Shown here piece after piece: positions 1-8,788 of a stretch of 64,000 nt of DNA. Source of the DNA: Maridesulfovibrio sp. (GTDB lineage Bacteria > Desulfobacterota > Desulfovibrionia > Desulfovibrionales > Desulfovibrionaceae); the NCBI RefSeq assembly GCF_963676065.1, contig NZ_OY780933.1, positions 124,001-188,000 of the forward strand, given 5' to 3'. Position 1 is the stretch's first letter. Each line of letters opens with the position of its first letter. A program made the position numbers and the translations under genes. The notes beneath the pieces are model-generated. The model saw only the letters and a list, made by a program, of their open reading frames with translations. It made no database searches and had not been told where the DNA came from.

Positions 1-1
1 C

Positions 2-517
2 TCATTCAACGTAGATGTCATTCTCTTTGAGCTTCAAGGGAACGGATTACCGCGTAAGGTCGAGTCCGGAATCGTGCCCATTGAACAACACATTATCCAA
101 TCCCTTAGTGCCATAGGATACAACTATGCCCCCAACGGGAACGCCAATTACCTTATAGAAGCCCGCATAGGCTCCATTTCGCCCAAACTTGCCGCTGCAG
201 GGGAATCAGAGCAGGTCGGCTTTGCTTTTGACGGGCTTTATGGTGATCCCTTTTTCGAGGATTATCCGGTTCTTATCAAAGAATGGACTCCCGAGATTCA
301 AAAAATACGCAGCGGCCCCAACTCCTGTTTCATCACCATGCAAATCCTGATCAAGGAATCAGAGTCAGGCCGGGATGCGGTTGTTTACCACGGGACTCCG
401 CGCCCTCTGGAGGTTCCTTATGCACTGGGCTGTCCTTTTTCAAAATGCGGAGATGGTGCCAATCAGGCCCTTACTGCCTATCTGCTGGATATTTTCACAA
501 GGTCAGCCGGAAAATGA
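2..517 (+). CDS. Unknown protein, 5' end truncated by the window edge
   Basis: This frame is open from base 2 with no stop, so the gene begins outside the window. A GTG at 74 could be read as a start, but in-frame coding upstream of it and the lack of a ribosome binding site argue against that. About 171 residues are visible. They look like a compact alpha/beta domain with no membrane span and cysteines near the C-terminus (GCPFSKCGDG). The phrase NANYLIEARIG weakly recalls DUF4136-like envelope proteins, but I do not recognise the family and give no function. It is followed by about 180 bases without a gene before the acyl-CoA ligase. Confidence 0.6.
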   Translation, partial: SFNVDVILFELQGNGLPRKVESGIVPIEQHIIQSLSAIGYNYAPNGNANYLIEARIGSISPKLAAAGESEQVGFAFDGLYGDPFFEDYPVLIKEWTPEIQKIRSGPNSCFITMQILIKESESGRDAVVYHGTPRPLEVPYALGCPFSKCGDGANQALTAYLLDIFTRSAGK

Positions 518-615
518 TCTCATTTACAAACTTGCCAGAATTTAAACTGATCAATATAATCGGCCCGCTTTAAGGAAAGATACCCCCTGCAAGGGGGAAG
601 GGGAGCCTGTGCGCT

Positions 616-631
616 ACCGGACTTATCCGGT
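616..631. other. Small hairpin upstream of the acyl-CoA ligase
   Basis: ACCGGA-CTTA-TCCGGT forms a perfect 6-bp stem with a 4-base loop in the gap between the truncated first gene and the acyl-CoA ligase. There is no U-tract, so it is a poor intrinsic terminator. A second weak C4/G4 stem lies just before it near 592-604. Its function is unknown. Confidence 0.3.
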
Positions 632-694
632 CTGCGGACTATTAACGTACGGGCAAAAATATTTAATTCTTTTAAGGATAATGGAAGGTTAGGA

Positions 695-2377
695 GTGGAG
701 ATCAAACGCCCGTGGCTGGATCATTACGATCCGGAAGTGCCCCAGACTGTGGATTTTAAAAATAGGCCGGTATTTGAATATCTGGACCTGACTGCGGAAA
801 AATGGCCGAAACGTAAGGCCATCGAATTCCAGAACTGGTCGATCACATACGAAAAACTGAGACGCGAAGTAGAAATAATGGCGGCCAATCTGCGCAAGCT
901 CGGTATCGAGCAGGGCGACAGGGTTGCTATCATGCTGCCCAATACTCCGCAGATGATCATGACCTATTTCGCAATTCTCAAAGCAGGGGCTATCGTAACC
1001 CTGACCAACCCGCTTTATATGGAAACCGAAATCGTTCACCAGCTCAATGATTCCGGTGCCAAGATGCTCATCACCATCGATATGCTCTGGTCAAAAGTGG
1101 AAAAACTGCGCGATCAACTCCCCGTGCGGAAATATCTGGTCACCCAGATTTCGGATACCCTCAAGTTCCCCCTTAACTGGCTCTACAGATTAAAACGGAT
1201 GCGGGAACAAAGTTCTCCGAAAGTACCCTACAATGAGTCCTCAATTCTAAAATGGAACACCCTGAGAGCAGGGAAAGACCGCTACAGCGCATCAAATATC
1301 AGGCCGGAAGACACCGCCCTGCTGCAATATACAGGTGGCACAACCGGACTTTCCAAAGGTTGCAACCTGACTCATGCCAACCTCGGCGCGAATATGCAGC
1401 AGGCCCACGCCATGCTCAGCCATCTCGGTGATGATAAGGAAATTGTGTTGGGTATTCTGCCTTATTTCCACATCTACGGCCTGACTGTATGCCTCAACTT
1501 TCCTACCCTCCTCGGCGCGACTATGGTTCCTTTCCCGCGCTACGTGCCCCTTGATGTGCTCAAAACCATGCACAAATTAAAGCCGACCCTGTTCCCTGGA
1601 GCACCGGCGCTCTACATTTCCCTGCTGCAACAGAAAGAGCTGAGCAAATATGACGTAAAATCTGTTAAGTACTGTCTTTCCGGTTCCTCACCAATGCCGG
1701 TTGAAGCTATCAAACAGTTCAAGGAAGTTTTCGGAGCTACGATTATTGAAGGATTCGGCCTGACTGAAGCGTCCCCGGTAACTCACCTCAACCCGCTTAT
1801 TGGCAAAAAGAAACCCGGTTCAATTGGTATGCCCTTACCTTCTACCGATGCCGCCATTGTTGATATGGAAGTCGGCAGTGTGCAGCTGCCTCCCGGAAAA
1901 ATGGGTGAACTGGTGGTCCGCGGCCCGCAGGTTATGAAGGGTTACTATAATAAAGCCGATGAAACCGCCGGAACACTGCGTAACGGCTGGCTCTACACCG
2001 GAGACATCGCCTACATGGATGAGGAAGGATACTTCTACATTGTAGATCGCAAAAAAGACATGATCATTTCAAGCGGCTACAATATCTATCCTCGTGAAGT
2101 GGATGAGGTCTTATACAAGCATCCCAAAATTCAGGAAGCTGTCACGGTAGGTCTGCCCCACAAGACCCGTGGCGAAATCATCAAGGTTTACATTGTTCTT
2201 AAGGAAGGTCAGGAAATGGACCGCGCCGAAGTGGTGGCTTATTGCCGCGAAAAACTCGCAGGTTACAAGGTGCCTAGGAAAGTTGAATTCCGCAATGAAC
2301 TGCCCAAGACAATGGTCGGAAAAGTTCTGCGCCGTGCCCTGCGCGAGGAAGAAGAGCAAAAAAGAAAATCAAAATAA
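695..2377 (+). CDS. fadD: Long-chain fatty acid-CoA ligase (AMP-forming)
   Basis: The 560-residue ANL-superfamily enzyme should activate a fatty acid with ATP to an acyl-adenylate and then to acyl-CoA, in the cytosol or at the inner membrane. The phosphate-binding loop YTGGTTGLSKG lies at about residues 212-222. GFGLTEASP, the hinge region DRKKDMIISSGYNIYP near 455-465, and the C-terminal catalytic lysine segment KTMVGKVLRR near 540 are all present. The GTG start at 695 is chosen because GGAAGG lies about six bases upstream, while the earlier ATG at 681 stops after three codons. A strong terminator follows, so it is probably monocistronic. The acyl chain specificity cannot be told from the sequence. 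Confidence 0.88.
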   Translation: MEIKRPWLDHYDPEVPQTVDFKNRPVFEYLDLTAEKWPKRKAIEFQNWSITYEKLRREVEIMAANLRKLGIEQGDRVAIMLPNTPQMIMTYFAILKAGAIVTLTNPLYMETEIVHQLNDSGAKMLITIDMLWSKVEKLRDQLPVRKYLVTQISDTLKFPLNWLYRLKRMREQSSPKVPYNESSILKWNTLRAGKDRYSASNIRPEDTALLQYTGGTTGLSKGCNLTHANLGANMQQAHAMLSHLGDDKEIVLGILPYFHIYGLTVCLNFPTLLGATMVPFPRYVPLDVLKTMHKLKPTLFPGAPALYISLLQQKELSKYDVKSVKYCLSGSSPMPVEAIKQFKEVFGATIIEGFGLTEASPVTHLNPLIGKKKPGSIGMPLPSTDAAIVDMEVGSVQLPPGKMGELVVRGPQVMKGYYNKADETAGTLRNGWLYTGDIAYMDEEGYFYIVDRKKDMIISSGYNIYPREVDEVLYKHPKIQEAVTVGLPHKTRGEIIKVYIVLKEGQEMDRAEVVAYCREKLAGYKVPRKVEFRNELPKTMVGKVLRRALREEEEQKRKSK

Positions 2378-2400
2378 CTTTTTCAATTTATTTCGCTGAC

Positions 2401-2437
2401 AAAAGCCTGTCCGCATAAACTGCGGACAGGCTTTTTT
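2401..2437 (+). terminator. Intrinsic terminator after the acyl-CoA ligase
   Basis: A 15-bp stem (AAAAGCCTGTCCGCA with its exact complement) and a 5-base loop (TAAAC) end in a run of T. It lies 24 bases after the acyl-CoA ligase stop. Confidence 0.9.
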
Positions 2438-2543
2438 AATTTCGCAATTTGACAATTAGTACTTTAAAGAGCATCTTTATTAATAATTACAGATAATTAT
2501 ATCCATTAAGACATAATTCAGCCAAGTTTTTGCGAGGACTGCC

Positions 2544-3059
2544 ATGAAGGAAAAACTTAAGACAGTAACCATGCACGCGGGAATTCCGGGAACAATCACA
2601 CTTTTGCAAAAGGGAGTCTTGCTCCACACCACATCAGGCATGAGTGTGCGCGAATTCATGGTCGAAGAGATAGGTCTCAATCCTGACTATGCCGAGAACC
2701 GGGTACGGGCTATTTTCGTAAACGGATCTCCGGTGGACGACATTGACGGGGTAAAAATAGCTGACGGCGACGAGATTTCGCTTTCCGGTGCACTGCCGGG
2801 AATCAGCGGAATTGCCATGTGCCGCGATACGCCCATCGGGGCTTTCCGTAGTGATATCAGTGCCAAGACGTCAGACGCAGTTAGTGCCGGCGAGGCAAAA
2901 ATTTTTCTTAAGCTGTTCAACCTTATCGCGCAGGAAGCCGGACCGATCTTATTAGAAAAAGGAGTCATCGTGCAGGCTGAAGATGTGCGAAATTACCTGA
3001 AAGAAGGAGCACCTAAGGATCTCCCGCCTGAAGACGGGCCGGTCATTTTGAAAATATAA
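2544..3059 (+). CDS. Conserved-looking small protein with a possible beta-grasp segment
   Basis: This 171-residue soluble protein has no signal peptide or membrane span. The stretch VRAIFVNGSPVDDIDG, then VKIADGDEISLSGALPG, around residues 52-88 resembles the end of ubiquitin-like beta-grasp domains such as ThiS/MoaD. It does not end in the Gly-Gly tail those sulfur carriers need and continues for 80 more residues, so a carrier role is unlikely. GAGGAC lies 6-10 bases before the ATG. It stands alone between two terminators, so context gives no function. I do not recognise the family. Confidence 0.7.
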   Translation: MKEKLKTVTMHAGIPGTITLLQKGVLLHTTSGMSVREFMVEEIGLNPDYAENRVRAIFVNGSPVDDIDGVKIADGDEISLSGALPGISGIAMCRDTPIGAFRSDISAKTSDAVSAGEAKIFLKLFNLIAQEAGPILLEKGVIVQAEDVRNYLKEGAPKDLPPEDGPVILKI

Positions 3060-3062
3060 AAT

Positions 3063-3096
3063 AAAAAACCGCATTCAATTAAGAATGCGGTTTTTT
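3063..3096. terminator. Bidirectional intrinsic terminator
   Basis: AAAAAACCGCATTC and its complement form a 14-bp stem around AATTAA, with A-tract and T-tract flanks. It therefore works in both directions, for the plus-strand gene ending at 3059 and the minus-strand dxs ending at 3132. Confidence 0.9.
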
Positions 3097-3131
3097 ATTG
3101 GCAGTTATTTTATGCAGCGGATGAATTCTGC

Positions 3132-5051
3132 TTAATCCAGACCGAGCATTTCCACCATGGCTGCTTTCATACCCTCGATGTCTATACCGAGTTCGCTACG
3201 CAGTTCCTGCTGGGTGCCGTGCTCAATAAACTCATCAGGTATACCGAGCCGCTTGATTTCGTGACCGTCAAGGGCGTTGTTATCCACCAGCATTTCCACA
3301 ACAGCGGAACTGAATCCGCCTGCTTTGGCATTTTCTTCGACAATAAGAATTTTCTTAAACCGCGAGGCCAGTTCCAGAATCTGTTTTTCGGGCAGCGGTT
3401 TGATAAAGCGGGCATTAAAGACCGCGACAGCCTTACCGTACTTCTCGTCAATTTCCTCCACAGCTTCCACTGCGGGCCACACTCTGGAACCGACAGTGAT
3501 AACCACACCGTCAAATCCGTCGCGTAGGAGTTCACCCTCGCCTATTTCAAGGAGGCTGGGGGTTTCTTCAAGAATAGCACCAATGCCCACGCCGCGAGGA
3601 TAGCGCACCGCAGCAGGACCGTTGAAATCAACAGCTGTCCTGACCATACGTGAGAGTTCCGCCTCATCCTTGGGAGCCATGAAAACGAGATTCGGAATAT
3701 GACGCAGGAAAGACATATCAAACACGCCGTGATGAGTTGCCCCGTCAGCGCCGACCAGTCCACCGCGATCAAGGAAAAAGTTCACGTTCAAATTCTGCAG
3801 GCAGACATCGTGTACCACCTGATCATAAGAACGCTGCAAAAAAGTAGAATAAATAGCCACTGCGGGTTTATAACCCATCGTGGCCAGACCGGCAGCGAAA
3901 GTCACTGCATGCTGCTCACAGATACCCACGTCCACAAAACGGTCCGGGAACTGTTCACGGAAAGAGTCGGTTCCGGTTCCTTCGGGCATGGCAGCGGTTA
4001 TAGCGACAATTTTATCGTCCTTTTCCGCCATCTTGCACAGAGTTTTACCAAAGACTTCAGTATAGGACGGCAGTCCGCCCTTGAACTTTTTAGCCCGGCC
4101 CGTCTCCGGCTCGAAGCTGCCTACACCATGAAAATGGGTTGGATTATTCTCGGCCGGTGTGTAGCCTTTACCTTTCTTGGTCAGCACGTGGACCAGTACC
4201 GGGGTGTCAATTTTTTTGACCTGCTCAAACACATCAACCAGCTGTTCCAGATTGTGACCGTCTATGGGACCGAGATAGGTAAAATCCAGAGCCTCGAAAA
4301 GCATTCCCGGAGTGAAGAAGCTCTTAAAGGAATCCTCACCGCGTTTGGCGTACATTGCCAGATCATCACCGATTTTGGGAATCTGCTTGAGGATTGATTC
4401 AAAATCCTTTTTAAAGCGATTCATAACCGGGTGAGAAAGCTTACGGCTCAGAAAAGCGGAAAGAGCGCCGACGTTATCTGAAATGGACATTTCATTATCG
4501 TTAAGCACTACCACCATCTTGCGCTTCATTCCCCCGGCCTGATTAAGACCTTCAAAGGCTTGACCGGCAGTCATGGAACCATCTCCGATAACGGCCACGC
4601 AATTGCGCTTTTCACCCTCAAGGTCACTGGCTACAGCCATACCGAGAGCCGCAGAAATAGATGTGCTGGAATGACCTACGCCAAAATGGTCATAGGGATT
4701 CTCAGCCATACGCGGGAACCCGCTGATTCCGCCTTTCTGACGCAGGGTGTGGAATTCATTGTATCGACCGGTCAAAATCTTGTGGGCATAAGCCTGATGA
4801 CCAACGTCCCAGACCAGACGGTCCCGCTCAAGGTCGAAACTCTTCATCAGAGCCAGGGTAAGCTCAATGACACCGAGGGATGGAGCCAAATGTCCACCAC
4901 CAACGGAAACGGTATTTATTATGCACTGACGCAGCTCAGTTGCCAGTTGGGTCATTTCCTCATAGCTTAACCCTTGAATCTGCGCAGGACTTTTTATTTT
5001 CTGCAGTAGCTCATATTTTCCGCATCCGCAGGAATTTCCATTTTTGCTCAT
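3132..5051 (-). CDS. dxs: 1-deoxy-D-xylulose-5-phosphate synthase
   Basis: This 639-residue thiamine-diphosphate enzyme condenses pyruvate and glyceraldehyde-3-phosphate, the first step of the MEP isoprenoid pathway. Seen in order are DVGHQAYAHKILTGR, the cofactor/Mg motif GDGSMTAGQAFEGLN, the transketolase pyrimidine domain with GICEQHAVTFAAG, and the DRGGLVGADGATHHG signature. Length is normal for the family. A 160-base gap separates it from the polyprenyl synthase upstream. It is the last gene of the minus-strand run that starts at ispG and ends at the terminator at 3063-3096. Confidence 0.97.
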   Translation of the reverse strand: MSKNGNSCGCGKYELLQKIKSPAQIQGLSYEEMTQLATELRQCIINTVSVGGGHLAPSLGVIELTLALMKSFDLERDRLVWDVGHQAYAHKILTGRYNEFHTLRQKGGISGFPRMAENPYDHFGVGHSSTSISAALGMAVASDLEGEKRNCVAVIGDGSMTAGQAFEGLNQAGGMKRKMVVVLNDNEMSISDNVGALSAFLSRKLSHPVMNRFKKDFESILKQIPKIGDDLAMYAKRGEDSFKSFFTPGMLFEALDFTYLGPIDGHNLEQLVDVFEQVKKIDTPVLVHVLTKKGKGYTPAENNPTHFHGVGSFEPETGRAKKFKGGLPSYTEVFGKTLCKMAEKDDKIVAITAAMPEGTGTDSFREQFPDRFVDVGICEQHAVTFAAGLATMGYKPAVAIYSTFLQRSYDQVVHDVCLQNLNVNFFLDRGGLVGADGATHHGVFDMSFLRHIPNLVFMAPKDEAELSRMVRTAVDFNGPAAVRYPRGVGIGAILEETPSLLEIGEGELLRDGFDGVVITVGSRVWPAVEAVEEIDEKYGKAVAVFNARFIKPLPEKQILELASRFKKILIVEENAKAGGFSSAVVEMLVDNNALDGHEIKRLGIPDEFIEHGTQQELRSELGIDIEGMKAAMVEMLGLD

Positions 5052-5212
5052 ATCCCAAAGAACCTCACCACATGTTACAATCTATGTCATATTTAAGCAG
5101 CATAACAGCAAACTCCCCACACCCTCTGGAATCCACTGATTGGCGCATGCTACTTAACACTGTTAACTTATCAATGTATAAAAATAAAATATACGCCTAT
5201 ACGGCTGAAAAA

Positions 5213-6103
5213 CTAATAAACCCTGTCCACGATATAACGGGCCAGTTCAGCAAGAAATTCGGCTTCTTCACCTGAATAAGGCGAAAGGAGTTCAACGGCC
5301 TCATCAATATACTTGCGGGCCAGCTCCTTACTCTCTTCAAGACCGATAAGACTGGGATAAGTTGATTTACCCTGCTCAATGTCACTGCCCACGGGTTTAC
5401 CGAGGGTGGCCTCATCGCCGACCACATCCAGAACATCGTCAACGATCTGAAAAGCTACGCCGATCAGTCTTCCGTACTCTTCCGCACGTTTGACATCATC
5501 GTCGGTCGCCTCTGCTCCTTTAGCCAGAATTGCACCTGATTTACAAGCAGAAAGAATAAGCGCTCCGGTCTTCATGGAATGCATCACCCGAAGCTCGTCA
5601 AGAGTCACTCCTTCACGTCCGGTGTAGCTCATATCAACTACCTGCCCGCCGACCATGCCGGCACTTCCGGCAGATTTGGCCATCAGAGCAATCGCTTCCA
5701 CTACATGTTCGGCCGGGGCATCCGCGGTGGCCATAAATCCGAAAGCTTCGGTAAGCAGGCCGTCACCGGCGAGAATTGCTGTAGCCTCGTCAAACTGTTT
5801 GTGGTTCGAGGGCTTACCGCGACGCAGATCGTCATCATCCATGGCCGGAAGGTCATCATGGATAAGCGAATAAGTATGGATCATTTCCAGACTGGCTGCA
5901 AAAGGCATAACCGCTTCTTTATCAGCTCCGAGCATCCGGGCCCATACCAGCACCAGTACCGGGCGCAGTCTCTTACCGCCGGCCATCAGGCTGTAATTCA
6001 TGGATTCCAGAAGATTTTCAGGAATACCCTTGTCTTTCAGACATTCGCCAAGATATTTTTCAACCTCCGCAGCATGAACCGCGAGTTTTTCTTTAACTGT
6101 CAT
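5213..6103 (-). CDS. ispA: Polyprenyl (farnesyl/geranylgeranyl) diphosphate synthase
   Basis: This 296-residue trans-isoprenyl diphosphate synthase elongates allylic diphosphates with isopentenyl diphosphate. The first aspartate-rich motif DDLPAMDDDD, the conserved GKPSNHK-type segment that follows it, and the second motif DDVLDVVGD are intact. The start overlaps the end of xseB by 11 bases, which implies translational coupling. Placement with ispG and dxs in one run supports an isoprenoid role. The exact chain length (C15 or C20) is not settled by the sequence alone. Confidence 0.93.
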   Translation of the reverse strand: MTVKEKLAVHAAEVEKYLGECLKDKGIPENLLESMNYSLMAGGKRLRPVLVLVWARMLGADKEAVMPFAASLEMIHTYSLIHDDLPAMDDDDLRRGKPSNHKQFDEATAILAGDGLLTEAFGFMATADAPAEHVVEAIALMAKSAGSAGMVGGQVVDMSYTGREGVTLDELRVMHSMKTGALILSACKSGAILAKGAEATDDDVKRAEEYGRLIGVAFQIVDDVLDVVGDEATLGKPVGSDIEQGKSTYPSLIGLEESKELARKYIDEAVELLSPYSGEEAEFLAELARYIVDRVY

Positions 6104-6335
6104 CCTCTGTATCCTCTTCTGTATCTACGTCGAAGTCTTCCACTCCGCCGTCGGTGACTATTTTCACTTCATTACGGGCCTTTTCCAGCTGTTCTGCACA
6201 TTTTCTGGAAAGGGTACGACCTTCTTTAAAGAGGGCCACACCTTCTTCAAGGGGCAGGTCTCCCTGTTCAAGGGAGGACACTATCGCCTTCAAGCGGTCC
6301 AAGCGATCTTCAAATGTTTTACTTTCTTTTTTCAA
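6093..6335 (-). CDS. xseB: Exodeoxyribonuclease VII small subunit
   Basis: This 80-residue protein carries the XseB core FEDRLDRLKAIVSSLEQGDLPLEE-type helix hairpin and then an acidic tail. It combines with XseA to make the single-strand DNA exonuclease VII. The start is a TTG at 6335 with GGAG seven bases upstream. The gene overlaps ispA and lies two genes downstream of xseA, with a peptidase gene between them. The xseB-ispA-dxs order is common in bacteria. Confidence 0.92.
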   Translation of the reverse strand: MKKESKTFEDRLDRLKAIVSSLEQGDLPLEEGVALFKEGRTLSRKCAEQLEKARNEVKIVTDGGVEDFDVDTEEDTEDDS

Positions 6336-6441
6336 GAGATGTCTCCGGCTGTTTTGCCGCTGATCCTACACCTTTTGCAGTGCAAAGGGCATAGGTATCC
6401 CTAATTATTTCACACGACTGCGCCGCTTAAATATTAAAAAG

Positions 6442-7341
6442 TTATTTAATACCAAGCAGTTGGTCTGTAGTTTTGTGTAATACGTAATTCGGGTCAACCA
6501 GTCTGCCCTGCACTGACACACTCATATGCAGATGCGGTCCGGTGACCCTTCCTGTTGAACCGATGCCGCCGATAAGCTGGCCCCGTTCAACCATATCGCC
6601 TTCCTTAACATCTATCTTTGAAAGATGGAAATACATAGTGACCACTCCGTTACCGTGATCCACATACACGGAGTTTCCAGCGTAGTAATGCTTTCCGACC
6701 AGTACCACCTTACCGTCGGCCATGGCTTTAACGGCGGTCCCTTTAGCTCCCCGGAAATCAAGTCCGCGATGCGGGTTCTTGGGTTTCCCGTTCAGGATAC
6801 GCTGCGCCCCGTAAGGACTGGACTGTGAACCTTTAGTTGGACGATAGAAAGGAAGAAACCATTTGCGGTCCTGACTCATTGAAGCCTTGGCAGCAGCTAC
6901 TTCCTTACGATCCTGCGCTATCTTGTCATAGACTTCTTGGGGCGGGGTGACCATTTTTTCAGGCAGGGTCAGCCGCTGAATCCTGTATTTTTTCTTATGG
7001 ACCTTAACAGTACGGCCGAAAGAACGCTCGCGACCTTCGGTTACTGTTTCAATGACGATCTTCTCCCGTCCGGGTTTATCAAAAAGCACGTCTGTTCCGA
7101 ACATCGCCAGCGCAACGGAGCGTCCGTCCCATGAGCGGATCTCCGGCTGCACGCTTTTGCCTTTCCATTTTATGGAAACAGAATCAAGAGGTTTATCGGA
7201 TGTTACCCGCACAAGAAACGGTTCACCGAGCCCTACATTTTTAGGATAAGCCAGAACAACTGAAGCCAAAGCACTCGATGTGCATATAAGCATCAGAAAC
7301 AGGGTGAAAAAAGCTATACGAAATTGTTTATGCCCATTCAT
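6442..7341 (-). CDS. Secreted M23-family zinc metallopeptidase
   Basis: The 299-residue protein begins with a typical signal peptide (hydrophobic residues 9-25, ending SSALA). It then has a beta-rich N-terminal domain and a C-terminal LytM/M23 domain at about 175-290. The zinc and catalytic residues are visible as HRGLDFRG (HxxxD) and GPHLHMS (HLH). The family cuts peptide crosslinks in the cell wall or activates amidases; because both zinc motifs are intact, this one is probably catalytic and periplasmic. AGGAGA precedes the ATG. It sits between xseA and xseB. Confidence 0.9.
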   Translation of the reverse strand: MNGHKQFRIAFFTLFLMLICTSSALASVVLAYPKNVGLGEPFLVRVTSDKPLDSVSIKWKGKSVQPEIRSWDGRSVALAMFGTDVLFDKPGREKIVIETVTEGRERSFGRTVKVHKKKYRIQRLTLPEKMVTPPQEVYDKIAQDRKEVAAAKASMSQDRKWFLPFYRPTKGSQSSPYGAQRILNGKPKNPHRGLDFRGAKGTAVKAMADGKVVLVGKHYYAGNSVYVDHGNGVVTMYFHLSKIDVKEGDMVERGQLIGGIGSTGRVTGPHLHMSVSVQGRLVDPNYVLHKTTDQLLGIK

Positions 7342-7360
7342 TTGTATAATCTCCTAAGAG

Positions 7361-8740
7361 TTATTCAGATGTAACCTTTGCCCGGACCTCACCTGATTTT
7401 ACCCGCAGACGGATAGAATCCCCGTCTTCAACTTCGTCCGGACTGCGTAGAAACGTGCCGCTTTTTTCAATCGTTACAAGAGAATACCCGCGCTCAAGCG
7501 GACTTTCGGGGTCCAGCATACGCAATGAGTTGGACGCAGTTTCACATTCGGACTGCTTATCCTTAAGAAAAATATCCGCAGCTCGGGCCAGCCTTCGCTG
7601 CAACCCGGCCAGATCCTGTTCCCGGCGCTCAATACGTTCTTCGCCAAAGGCAAAAGATAAACGGCTACCCAATGCCTCAACCGTATCAAATTTTGTTTTA
7701 AGAAATTTTCCGGCAGCACGGTTCAAGCGTTCCCCTTCCTCTTCAAAGGAAAGCAGCAGCCGTTCAACGCGCTGCGCCGGTGAAAGCCAGCTCAATCCTT
7801 TCTGCAACGTTTCCAGCCGGGAATAACGCATTGTCAGAAAATTCTCAAAACTGCGGGTCAGGGAGCTGTCCATCTCATCAACTGTCTGCATCAGGATTTC
7901 GCGCCGGGGCCAAAGCTCCTGCGCCGCATGGCTGGGAGTTGCCACCCGCTTATCAGCCACGTAATCGGCAATGCTGACATCGACTTCGTGCCCCACGCCG
8001 CAAAGCACCGGCACAGTGGAGCGAAAAATTGAATCAGCCACAGGCTCGGTATTGAACGCCCACAAATCTTCCAGCGAACCGCCTCCGCGGATAAGCACTG
8101 TCACTTCCGCCCAGCCGTCATCGCTTACGGCATCAAGGGCCTGAGCTATTTGTGCCGGAGCCGCATCACCCTGAACCAGCGTGGGATAAATTCTTATTTC
8201 AGCTCCGGTTCCGCGAGTTTCTGCTATCTTCAAAAAATCCCGAACAGCCGCACCGGTGGCAGCCGTAACAACCGCCACCCTCTTAGGTGAGCGTGGGATA
8301 TCCATCTTGCGATCTTCAGCAAAATAACCTTTCTCGGAGAGCTTGCGCTTCATGGCTTCAAAGGCAAGCTTTAAATCTCCAACGCCCTGCTCCTGAACCA
8401 ATTCGGCAACCAGTTGATAAGTTCCGCGCGGAGGATATACATTCATGTGTCCGGCGCAGAGAATCTCCATGCCGTCCTCGAGTTCCAGCGGAGCTCCGGA
8501 TTCAATTTCCCCGGTGAGAGGATTGACTGATTCTTCACCACCGTTGCCGCCATTGCGCTGATTGCCTTTGAACCAGACCACGGACAATCCGGCATCACCG
8601 TCAGTAAGCGTAAAATAAATATGCCCGGACGCAGGCCGGGCTAAATTTGTAACCTGACCCCGAACCCAGATAAACGGGAATTCCGTTTCCAGAACATCCT
8701 TAACAGCGCGGGTGATGTCAGTTACTGAAAATATTTTCAT
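7361..8740 (-). CDS. xseA: Exodeoxyribonuclease VII large subunit
   Basis: This is the 459-residue catalytic subunit of exonuclease VII. It has an N-terminal OB-fold (FPFIWVRGQVTNLARPASGHIYFTLTD), then the XseA catalytic domain with RGGGSLEDLWAFN and GVGHEVDVSIADYVADKRVATPS, and a coiled-coil C-terminal part. The MKIFSVTDI start agrees with the family N-terminus, yet no Shine-Dalgarno sequence is visible upstream. A strong hairpin (8752-8783) lies 11 bases before the ATG. It lies downstream of proS in the same run. Confidence 0.96.
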   Translation of the reverse strand: MKIFSVTDITRAVKDVLETEFPFIWVRGQVTNLARPASGHIYFTLTDGDAGLSVVWFKGNQRNGGNGGEESVNPLTGEIESGAPLELEDGMEILCAGHMNVYPPRGTYQLVAELVQEQGVGDLKLAFEAMKRKLSEKGYFAEDRKMDIPRSPKRVAVVTAATGAAVRDFLKIAETRGTGAEIRIYPTLVQGDAAPAQIAQALDAVSDDGWAEVTVLIRGGGSLEDLWAFNTEPVADSIFRSTVPVLCGVGHEVDVSIADYVADKRVATPSHAAQELWPRREILMQTVDEMDSSLTRSFENFLTMRYSRLETLQKGLSWLSPAQRVERLLLSFEEEGERLNRAAGKFLKTKFDTVEALGSRLSFAFGEERIERREQDLAGLQRRLARAADIFLKDKQSECETASNSLRMLDPESPLERGYSLVTIEKSGTFLRSPDEVEDGDSIRLRVKSGEVRAKVTSE

Positions 8741-8751
8741 ATATTAATATA

Positions 8752-8783
8752 TGTGGCTGGTACTGTATTCAGCACCAGCCACA
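8752..8783. promoter_or_regulatory. Strong hairpin between proS and xseA
   Basis: TGTGGCTGGT pairs perfectly with ACCAGCCACA; inside are one A/C mismatch, three more pairs and a TATT loop. On the minus strand it starts five bases after the proS stop and ends 11 bases before the xseA ATG, in the place where a ribosome binding site is expected. An AT-rich but not T-tract sequence follows. It may be a weak terminator, an RNA-stability element or a control of xseA translation. Confidence 0.6.
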
Positions 8784-8788
8784 TTGAA

